From: Streptomyces zingiberis
GTDB lineage: Bacteria; Actinomycetota; Actinomycetes; Streptomycetales; Streptomycetaceae
NCBI RefSeq assembly: GCF_012034935.1
Contig: NZ_JAATEN010000026.1
Location: 28,339-92,338, forward strand
Direction: 5' to 3'
Length of the DNA: 64,000 bases
The position numbers and the translations under genes were made by a program. How positions within the stretch are numbered: position 1 is the first letter of the stretch; every line of letters begins with the position of its first letter. The notes under the pieces are model-generated. The model had not been told where the DNA came from, ran no database searches, and saw only the letters and a list, made by a program, of their open reading frames with translations. Positions 54,001-62,798 of this stretch are shown here, in pieces.

Positions 54001-54188
54001 AGGCGACGCCCGGTCCGTCCGGGCCCCTTCCGGCGGCGGACCGCTGCACCGCTGCACCGCTGCCCCCGCACCGCCTCGGAGACCGCCGTCACGCCGGTCC
54101 CGGCGCCCGTCCGCGGGCACGTCACGGCCGTCGCCGGAGCCGGGCACGGACCGGTCGCGCCGTCCGCGCGCCGGAGCCCGGCCGCGCG

Positions 54189-55442
<1,254 letters not shown>

Positions 55443-56113
55443 GCGGCTCAGGGTAGCCGCCGCGGTGCGGGCCCCGCGGAGCGGTCTCACCACCCGGCCA
55501 CGGCCCGGTCACCGCCCGGCCGCCGCCGGGCCACGGGCGGGCGCCAGCGGGGCACCGGGCGCGGGGAAACGGGGGCACGGATCGGGCGGCCGGGGGGCCG
55601 GGGGCCGGGACGCGGGTCACCGCGCGGGGGCCTGACACGCGGGTTCCACCGGGCGGGTGGCCGGAGCGCGGGGGCACCGCGCGCGTGGCGGGCGGCAGGC
55701 TCGCCGCGACTCGCGGCGGGGGCTGCGGGACGCGCGCACCGCCCCGAGGGCTCGGCAGCGGCGGCCGACCCCAGGAGCCGTGTCCCGTACGGGAGTTGAG
55801 CCGCCCCATCCGCCCCGGTGGCCCCTCGGTGCACAGGCGGCGCAGCGCCGTCCGGAGCGCCGCCGTACCGTCGCGGGGTGCGGCTGCCATCCTTTCGGGT
55901 GATCGAATCGGGCTCTATACCTGATCACAGGCCCCATCCCTGGATGAATCGACGCGTACCGCCGTCGAGCCCCACCATTTGGCGGTAGGAAGGTGGCGCG
56001 CGGCAGACGTCCGCGTCGCCGCCCCCGCGGACGGGGCGCGGAGGACCGGCGGCGGCCGGGCGCGGCACCGCCGACCAGGGCGTCCCACCACAGCCGATCA
56101 CGAGGGAGCACGG
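55443..56113. other. Divergent intergenic region purD / SLATT gene
   Basis: 671 bp without a supported gene. From 55880 to 55960 the sequence is less G+C-rich and has GTGATCGAATCGGGCTCTAT followed by ACCTGATCAC, with TGATC/GATCA inverted elements around a TATACC hexamer; this is a likely promoter for the SLATT gene. Confidence 0.5.
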
Positions 56114-56842
56114 GTGAGCCAGCCGGAAATGCAGCCCGAGGGGTCTCCCCCGAGGGAGCGGGGCGAGGGGGACGACCTGCTCGGCCGCCCCCTGCCGCTC
56201 GGCGACTGGGGGGAGCCCGCGGAGCGGCTCGACGAGCTGTACCGCTGGGTCGAGGAGCGCGCGCTGCGCACCTCCGAGTGGTACCTCACCCACCGCGCGT
56301 GGAAGCGGCGGGGCGCGCGGCTGCTGCGGGCGGGCAGCGCGCTGCTGGGCACCGCCGGCTTCGGCCTGCCGCTGCTGGAACTGACCGGGGTGGTGGCGCG
56401 GGGCGCGGGCTGGGGCTGTGTCGCGCTGCTCGCCGCCGCCGCCTGCGTCGTCTGCGACCGCTTCGCCGGGCTCACCTCCGGCTGGATGCGGGACGTGGCC
56501 ACGGCCCAGGCCGTGCAGCGGCGGCTGGAGTCGCTGCAGTTCGACTGGGCCTCGGAGAGCGTCCGCGAAGTGCTCGGCCCCACGGAGGGCACGGCGAGCG
56601 AGGCCGCCGAGCGCTGCCTGGGGGTGCTGCGCCGCTTCTCCGAGGACATCTCGGACCTCGTGCGGTCCGAGACGGCGGACTGGATGGTGGAGTTCCGCTC
56701 CGGTTCCGTGCCGCTGCTCACCCAGTCCCTGGTGCCCTGGGGTCCCCGGGGGGAGGGCGGCCGCTCCGCCCCCCGCTTCCAGCTGCCCCCGGGCGCCCGG
56801 CCCAACATGCCCCGGCAGCGGCCGCCGGAGCCCCCGCGGTAG
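56114..56842 (+). CDS. SLATT-domain two-TM protein
   Basis: 242 residues. Residues 35-180 fit the SLATT (SMODS and SLOG-associating 2TM effector) family: ELYRWVEERALRTSEWYLTHRAWKRR, then two transmembrane segments (LLGTAGFGLPLLELTGVVARG, WGCVALLAAAACVVCDRFAGL) and the helical WMRDVATAQAVQRRLESLQFDWASES region. SLATT proteins are proposed pore-forming effectors controlled by nucleotide sensors in anti-phage systems, but many are solitary housekeeping-like genes in Streptomyces, as here. GTG at 56114 follows GAGGGAG. Pro-rich C-terminus. Confidence 0.8.
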   Translation: MSQPEMQPEGSPPRERGEGDDLLGRPLPLGDWGEPAERLDELYRWVEERALRTSEWYLTHRAWKRRGARLLRAGSALLGTAGFGLPLLELTGVVARGAGWGCVALLAAAACVVCDRFAGLTSGWMRDVATAQAVQRRLESLQFDWASESVREVLGPTEGTASEAAERCLGVLRRFSEDISDLVRSETADWMVEFRSGSVPLLTQSLVPWGPRGEGGRSAPRFQLPPGARPNMPRQRPPEPPR

Positions 56843-57093
56843 CGCCGCGGCCGGCGCGGGTCCACCGGGAGGGCGGCGGCGCCCGTACCCGGCCGGCGCG
56901 GCGCACGGCGGAACGCGCCCGGCCGGGCGCCGGGAGCCCCGGGTGGCGCTGCGGCGTGGCGCCGGGCCCGGCCGGAGACCGCCGAGCCGCCTGCCCGGCG
57001 CCGCGCGCCGGTGCTCCGGCCCCGTCACGGCACCGCCCCCGTCACGGCACCGGCCGGGCGGACGGCCCCGCGGGGGTGTCCGCCCGGCCGGCG

Positions 57094-57750
57094 TCAGCTG
57101 AAGACGATCATCGAGCCCTGGCTGAGGCTGCGGGTCGCCGCCGCGTTGAGCCCCAGCCAGACGTGCCGCTCCCGGGCGTACGGGCTGTCGTCGTACTCCA
57201 CCGTCGCCGCCGGCTCCTCCAGGCTGGTGGGCCGGACGGGCGGCGCGGGCGCCAGCGGCGGGTTGACGGGGTCGATGCCGATGGCCGGGGCGACGGCCTC
57301 CAGCTCCCGCAGCAGACGGTGTGAGGAGCCCAGCGGGCCGCCGCCGCTCATGAGTTCCTCGTTCGCCAGCGGCTCCGGGAAGTCCACGGGGACATAGGCA
57401 CCGGCGTGGTCGTAGTGCCACACCAGGTGGGACTGCTGGGCCGTGGTCTCGAACATCTCCAGCAACTGCTCGTAGTCACCGCCCAGTTCGTCCACCGGAG
57501 TGACCGGCAGGCCGCAGACCTGGAGGAGGTAGGCGCGGCGCAGGAAGTGCAGGGCGTCGTAGTCGAAGCCCGCGATGGGGGCGACGTCCCCGCTCAGGCC
57601 CGGCATGTAGCCGAACACGGGGACGGGCGGCAGGGCCGCGTCGCGCAGGGCACGGTCATAAACCGCGATCTCCTCCGCGAAGGGGTTGTCAGGGCTCTGG
57701 CAGAGCACGTCGACGAGTGGGACGAGCCACAGATCACACGCCACGAGCAC
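57094..57750 (-). CDS. Conserved actinobacterial hypothetical protein
   Basis: 218 residues with no recognised domain. It is very distinctive, though: DLWLVPLVDVLCQSPDNPFAEE, VPVFGYMPGLSGDVAPIAGFDYDALHFLRRAYLLQVCGLP, HLVWHYDHAGAYVPVDFPEPLANEELM, RERHVWLGLNAAATRSL. These look highly conserved and soluble. GTG at 57750 or 57744. Located next to the purD-SLATT block, as in relatives from memory. Function unknown. Confidence 0.8.
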   Translation of the reverse strand: MLVACDLWLVPLVDVLCQSPDNPFAEEIAVYDRALRDAALPPVPVFGYMPGLSGDVAPIAGFDYDALHFLRRAYLLQVCGLPVTPVDELGGDYEQLLEMFETTAQQSHLVWHYDHAGAYVPVDFPEPLANEELMSGGGPLGSSHRLLRELEAVAPAIGIDPVNPPLAPAPPVRPTSLEEPAATVEYDDSPYARERHVWLGLNAAATRSLSQGSMIVFS

Positions 57751-57975
57751 TCGCTCTCTGTCCGGGCGGCACGATGGTCGGATCAGATTAATGGGAGTGG
57801 GGAGCCGCGTGGACCGCCCCACGGGGGCCGGGAGGTTCGCGCGTCCCCCACGCGTTCCCCGCCCGCCGGACTTGCCCGGAAATCCCACGGATCCCCAGGG
57901 GCGCCGGAGCCACCCCGGCGGATGCTCCCGGGCTCCCCGGGGCCCCCTCAGGGGTTCCCCGCGGATTCTGCCCGC

Positions 57976-60306
57976 TCAGCCCACATCCCAGACCCAGGCG
58001 TCCCCGACCCTTTGCGGCTTCTCCCCGAGCAGCAGCTCGACCGTGGCGCGCAACGCCCCGTCGTTGGGCTGCCGCTGCAACACCAGGGCGCCGGCCCGCC
58101 AGTAGGCCAGGTCCTCGGCGGCGGCCAGCCGCTGCTCCGGGCCGATCCCGGGCACCTCACCGCTGTAGCGCACCTCGCGCAGCAGTTCGGCGGTCGGCCG
58201 GGGGACGGCGCCGTAGATGCCGGGCGGGGCGGGCTCACCGGGGAGTGCCGGCCCGGCGGGGCCGACGAAGTAACCCCCGGGCATCGGGAAGGCGAAATCG
58301 GCCGCGATCTGCCAGTGCAGCGGGTCGGCCTCCCCGGGCGAGGGCAGCGGGACGGGGACGAGCGAACTGCCCGGCTCCACGTACACGCGCCAGTTGCCGT
58401 TGGCGACGAGGGTGGGCACCGGCGGCCGGTCCACCGTCTCCAGTGGCGCGGGCGCCGCTGGCAGCAGCGCGGCGCCGATCAGCACGGCCCCGGCGACCCG
58501 GATGAGCAGGGCCCGGTGGCGGCGGTCCCGGTCGGCGGGGAGCGGTGCCGACCGGCGCGCGTGGCCGGCCCGTCGCGCCACGGCGGCCCAGGCGAGCGCC
58601 AGCACCATCCCGATCACCGGGCCGCAGAGCATCGCGTAGCGGGACTCGATCACCGATTCGAAGAGCGGCAACCCGTCGAGGAACCGCCAGGGGCCGGGAA
58701 CGGTGGTGGCCCCCTCGGCGCCGGACAGCGAGACGTCCGGGCCGAGCGAGAGCACGGCCCCCACCAGCCCCGTGGCGGCCAGCGCCTTGACGGCCGGGCG
58801 GCGCCACAGGCGCACGGTGGCGACGGTGGCGAGGAGGAGCAGCGGCCAGCCGTAGAAGGCGTTGCGTTCGGTGGGGTTGAGGGAGAGCGCGTCGGCGGTG
58901 GGCGTGTCACCGGCGAGGGAGTGATCGGAGAAGGCGGTCAGCGCGCGCAGCGGGTTGCCGGTCGGGCCGTGCGCGATGGCGCCGTAGCTCTGCTCGCCGA
59001 AGAACTGCCAGTACAGCGGGTACGCCACCAGCGGCAGGCAGACGGCCGCGCCGATCGCCAGCCCGCGCAGCAGCGGCCCGGCCGCCCGGCGCGCGACGCC
59101 CGGGCGGACGCAGGCGTACACGAGGGCGAAGACCAGCATCCCACTGGCGGCGAGCAGCAGCGCCTCCTCGCCGAGGAAGACCTGCCAGGCCGTCAGCAGC
59201 CCCAGCACGACGCCGTCCCGCACCACCCGGCGGCCGGTGGTCAGCCGCAGCGCCCGATCGATGATCAGCGGGATGACGAACAGCACGGCGAGATTGGGGT
59301 GCCCGTTGCCGTGGGAGACCATCGGCGGGGCGAACGCGGCGACGGCTCCGCCGAGGACAGCGGCGGCCCGGTCACCGGTGAGATGACACCGGATCAGCCG
59401 GTACCAGGCGGTGGCGGTGGCGGCCAGGCCGACGGTGAGGACCGCGCCCAGCGAGACCGTCGGGCCCAGGGCCGCGGTGAGCGGGGCGAGGGGCACGGAG
59501 AGGCCGAACATGGCGGTGTTCGCCATGAGGTTCACCCCGAGCGGAACGTTCTGCACCGTCGTGAAGAGCGGATTCTCCCCGTTCAGCACATGGTGCGCGG
59601 TGATCGCGAAGAACCACTCCCACTGGTTCTGGTCGCGCATGCTGTCGACGAGATAGCGCCGGCCGGGGTCGGCCCAGAGGCCCGCGTAGAGGAGGACCGA
59701 GACCAGGAGATACCCGGCGGCGACGGCGAGCGAGGCGCGGCCGGGACGGAGTGCGGCGAGACGGCGGGCCGGGCGGGGGGCGGGACCGGGATCGGCCGGG
59801 GCGGGACGGGCCGGGGCGGGATCGGCCGGGGCGGGATCGGCCAGGGCGGGATCGGCAGGGGGCTGCGTCGGGAGGGCTTCCGGGGGTGCCTGCGGGAGGG
59901 GACTCCCCGCCGTGGACGGGGGCGGAGCCGCACGCGTGGCCGTGGTCGTGGTCGTAGTGGTGTTCGCGTTCGCGTTCGCTTTCGCGGCAGCGTCGGGGGG
60001 CGGGGCTGGGGCCGGAGCGGTGGTGCCGTCCTCCTCCGGCGTGGGGGCGGCCCCGGGCCCGGTGTCCCGGCCGGATATCGCGCTCCCGTCCGGCCGCTCC
60101 GCCGCGCGGGCCTCCGGTGACGCACCGGCGGGCGGCGCCGTGTCCGCCGTTCCCGTCATGTCCGCCGTGCCCGGCGTGACCTCCTCCGGGCCCGACGTGG
60201 CTTCCGCCCCTGCCGCCCCTGCCGCCCCTGCCGTCCGCTCCGTCCGCTCCGTCTGCGCAGTCCGCTCCGTCCGCGCAACCCGTGCCGTGCCTGCCGTCTC
60301 GCTCAT
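57976..60306 (-). CDS. Large polytopic membrane glycosyltransferase-like protein
   Basis: 776 residues. The first 200 are low-complexity: RTERTAQTERTERT, NANANTTTTTTT, then PADPAPADPAPARPAPADPG. About 11-12 transmembrane helices follow (ASLAVAAGYLLVSVLLYAGLW ... AGAVLIGAALLP), with a short DPGRRYLVDSMRDQNQWEWFF loop near the first helix. This is the Asp/Trp-rich luminal loop arrangement of GT-C type mannosyl- or arabinosyltransferases. A soluble C-terminal domain of about 170 residues ends the protein. It overlaps the family-2 glycosyltransferase gene (ATGA), which could supply its lipid-linked sugar. Confidence 0.78.
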   Translation of the reverse strand: MSETAGTARVARTERTAQTERTERTAGAAGAAGAEATSGPEEVTPGTADMTGTADTAPPAGASPEARAAERPDGSAISGRDTGPGAAPTPEEDGTTAPAPAPPPDAAAKANANANTTTTTTTATRAAPPPSTAGSPLPQAPPEALPTQPPADPALADPAPADPAPARPAPADPGPAPRPARRLAALRPGRASLAVAAGYLLVSVLLYAGLWADPGRRYLVDSMRDQNQWEWFFAITAHHVLNGENPLFTTVQNVPLGVNLMANTAMFGLSVPLAPLTAALGPTVSLGAVLTVGLAATATAWYRLIRCHLTGDRAAAVLGGAVAAFAPPMVSHGNGHPNLAVLFVIPLIIDRALRLTTGRRVVRDGVVLGLLTAWQVFLGEEALLLAASGMLVFALVYACVRPGVARRAAGPLLRGLAIGAAVCLPLVAYPLYWQFFGEQSYGAIAHGPTGNPLRALTAFSDHSLAGDTPTADALSLNPTERNAFYGWPLLLLATVATVRLWRRPAVKALAATGLVGAVLSLGPDVSLSGAEGATTVPGPWRFLDGLPLFESVIESRYAMLCGPVIGMVLALAWAAVARRAGHARRSAPLPADRDRRHRALLIRVAGAVLIGAALLPAAPAPLETVDRPPVPTLVANGNWRVYVEPGSSLVPVPLPSPGEADPLHWQIAADFAFPMPGGYFVGPAGPALPGEPAPPGIYGAVPRPTAELLREVRYSGEVPGIGPEQRLAAAEDLAYWRAGALVLQRQPNDGALRATVELLLGEKPQRVGDAWVWDVG

Positions 60307-61238
60307 CGGCCGTTCTCCCGCGTCGTACTCCGCTGCCCGGCCGGGGTCTCCGGATCCGCCGGGCTTTCCGTTCCCTCCCGCCCGTCCGGAACATCCGGAA
60401 CGTCCGGGCCCGCGGAACCGGCCGGTTCCTCCGGATCGCGGGATCGGCGCGGGCCGGGAACGCCCGGCGCCCGGCCCGTGGTCCGTATCCGCACCGCGAC
60501 GACCTCGGCGACGACCCGGGCGTAGTCCAGCGGGCCCACCTTGGACCCCGCCCGGTGGGCCCAGCGCACCGGCACCTCGGCCACGGGCCAGCCGCGGGCG
60601 CGGAAGTGACGCAGGATCTCCACGTCGAAACCCCAGCCGTCGGTGCGGGCCAGGGCGAAAGCGGCACGCGCCTTGTCCCCGTCGAAGAGCTTGAAGCCGC
60701 ACTGGGTGTCCCGGACGCCCGGCACGGCCAGCACCTGGATCAGCCGGTTGCCGGCCTTGCCCAGGAGTTCACGCACGGGGTGCTGGCGTACCTCGATCCG
60801 GGCGGCGGGGCCGGCGCGCGAGCCGATCGCCGCGGCGTACCCCTCGTCCAGGCGGTCGGCGAGCCGGGCGAGTTCCTCGATCGGGGTGGCGCCGTCGGCG
60901 TCGCAGAAGAGCACCCGCCGGCCCCGGGAGGCCAGCACGCCCCGCCGCACGGCGTGGCCCTTGCCCCGGTTGACACCGGTGCGGATCAGCCGGACGCGGG
61001 GTTCGTCGGCGGCGGCCCGCGCGGCGAGCGCGGCGGTCGTGTCGGTGGAGCCGTCGTCCACGACGATCACCTCCCACCGCTCCCAGCGGTCGCCGCCCGC
61101 GCGCAGGTAGCGGCAGACCTCCGCGACGCCGTCCCGCAGCCGTGCCTCCTCGTTGTAGGCGGGGATGACCACGGAGAGTTCGACGGGGGAACGGCCCCCG
61201 GGCCGGGGCGGGGGAACGGCGGCGCGGCGGGACGTCAC
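60303..61238 (-). CDS. Family-2 glycosyltransferase (polyprenyl-phosphate sugar synthase-like)
   Basis: 311 residues. GT-A fold with ELSVVIPAYNEEARL, EVIVVDDGSTD, NRGKGHAVRRG, VLFCDADGATP (DxD) and DTQCGFKLFDG, the set of dolichyl-phosphate-glucose or -mannose synthase relatives (DPG family). The C-terminal 70 residues are Pro/Asp/Glu-rich. GTG at 61238 behind GGAGGG. The stop overlaps the next ATG, so it is co-translated with the GT-C-like protein. It likely charges a polyprenyl phosphate with a sugar for use on the outer side of the membrane. Confidence 0.9.
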   Translation of the reverse strand: MTSRRAAVPPPRPGGRSPVELSVVIPAYNEEARLRDGVAEVCRYLRAGGDRWERWEVIVVDDGSTDTTAALAARAAADEPRVRLIRTGVNRGKGHAVRRGVLASRGRRVLFCDADGATPIEELARLADRLDEGYAAAIGSRAGPAARIEVRQHPVRELLGKAGNRLIQVLAVPGVRDTQCGFKLFDGDKARAAFALARTDGWGFDVEILRHFRARGWPVAEVPVRWAHRAGSKVGPLDYARVVAEVVAVRIRTTGRAPGVPGPRRSRDPEEPAGSAGPDVPDVPDGREGTESPADPETPAGQRSTTRENGR

Positions 61239-61332
61239 GGAAGAAGGACCCTCCCCGGCCCGAACGGGTTCCCCGCGCGACGGATCCGGAGGGAACCACG
61301 GGCCGGCCCCGCACCACGGATGAGCGCGGTGG

Positions 61333-62034
61333 TCATGGTCGGCCGTCGAGGGTCGTGAAACGGTCGAGAAGGCGCAGCGCCTGGTCGTTGTGGTCGGTGA
61401 CGATGCGCCGGGCGGTCTCCTCGTCACCGGCGGCGACCGCGTCCGCGAGATCGCCGTGGCCGCACCACAGCCGGTTCCGCAGTTCCCGCTCACGGCGGAG
61501 ATACGGCACCGTGAAGGCCCAGCCCTGTACCCGCACCCGGTCCAGCATGTCGCCGATGTACGGGTTGGCGACGAGCCGCCCCATCTCCCGCCAGAAGCGC
61601 AGGTCGTGCCCGATGACGACATCCAGTTCCCCCGCCCGGGAGGCGCGCACGGCCTCGTCGGCCCGGCGCCGCAGCGAACCGAGGGCCTCCGGGGTGAGGC
61701 CGTGCGGCTCGCCGGCCGGGGAGCGGAAGATGCCGTCCACGATCAGCGTGCGGGCCTCGACCATGGCGCGGAAGTCGTCCGGGGTGAACCGGTGCACCTG
61801 GAAGCCCCGGTGGTGCTCCAGGTCGACCAGGCCCTGCGCGGCCAGATCGACCAGCGCCTCCCGCACCGGCGTCGCGGAGACCCCGTACTGCTCGGCGATC
61901 TCCTTGACGGCCACGTGCCGCCCGGCGGGCAGCCGGCCGGCCAGCACCTCGTCACGGAGCGCCTCGGCGATCTGCTGCCGCAGCGTGTTACGGGTGACAG
62001 CCGCTCCCCGGGGGTGGCTGCCGCTGCCGGGCAT
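61333..62034 (-). CDS. GntR-family regulator, FCD type
   Basis: 233 residues. The N-terminal winged helix (LRQQIAEALRDEVLAGRLPAGRHV, EIAEQYGVSATPVREALVDLAAQGLVDLEHHRGFQV) fits the FadR/FCD subfamily. The helical FCD domain (about 95-225) has metal-ligand Asp/His residues (DFRAMVEARTLIVDGIF, DLRFWREMG, GHGDLADAV). ATG at 62034 with AAGGAGA. Upstream of the glycosyltransferase pair in the same direction, so it may regulate it. Confidence 0.9.
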   Translation of the reverse strand: MPGSGSHPRGAAVTRNTLRQQIAEALRDEVLAGRLPAGRHVAVKEIAEQYGVSATPVREALVDLAAQGLVDLEHHRGFQVHRFTPDDFRAMVEARTLIVDGIFRSPAGEPHGLTPEALGSLRRRADEAVRASRAGELDVVIGHDLRFWREMGRLVANPYIGDMLDRVRVQGWAFTVPYLRRERELRNRLWCGHGDLADAVAAGDEETARRIVTDHNDQALRLLDRFTTLDGRP

Positions 62035-62798
62035 GGGTGATCGGTCTCCTTCGCCGGTGACGCGGACGGGTGCCGGGGCCGGGCGCGCGGCCCCGGGGGT
62101 CACCATAGGCGACGGCCGCGCCCCGCCGGTCGCCGGAGGCAGACCGTCCGCGCACGTGGGAGGGGTACCGAGAGGGGGTCCGGGCCCGGCCGAACGGTCA
62201 CGGCCGGGCCCGGTCACACCTGCGCGCGGGGCGACCGGCAGCTCCTCGGCGAGAGCGGACCGGCCCTTCCTCGGCCTCCGCGGTGGTGGCACCCGGGAGT
62301 ACGGGACGGGGCCGGGCGGTGTTCAGCGATCCGCGGGATTTTCCCGCCCCTTCTTCCGCCGTTCTTCCGCCGCTCCCCCGGCGCCTTCCCGGAACGCGGC
62401 CCCACCGGGGGCCCGGCGCCCCCGCGCCCGCCTCCACCACGGCCCCACCACGGGGTGACCGCCGCAGCCCCAGGCCGCACGCCGTGCGCCGGACCGCGCC
62501 GACGGGCGCCGGGCGCGGGGAGTGAGGGGCGAGGGGCGAGGGGCGAGCGAGGGAGACCTCGGCCGCCGGGCCGATCCCCTCCACGCCCGGAACGCCCCGG
62601 GACCGGCCGGTACCACGGCAGGTCCGCGCGACGTCCGGGAGAAGGCGAAACTGTACGGGTTCGGGGGGACCTTGTACGGGATCCAGACACTATCGGGGGG
62701 TGCTCCGCCCGCAACCCTCTCGCCACCGTACGTGTCGCTCTATTCTCCCTCCGTGTCGGAACGGCACGGTTTCCCATCGGGGGAGAGGGCACGGCGGC
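62035..62798. other. Divergent intergenic region
   Basis: 764 bp between the FCD regulator and the plus-strand repeat protein. No gene recognised. TGTACGGG occurs at 62652 and 62673 (21-bp spacing) about 120 bp upstream of the plus-strand start, so a regulator-binding site is possible. A pyrimidine-rich stretch at 62340-62380 is notable. Confidence 0.45.

Larger units (their letters stand above)
53540..54188. other. Spacer between sarA-like gene and purD
   Basis: 649 bp. It contains a short conserved-looking ORF (53683-53784), an imperfect hairpin GTCAAAGCTTG / CAAGCCTTGAC at 53747-53773, and a 30-bp minisatellite (53911-54000). No full-size gene recognised. Confidence 0.5.
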
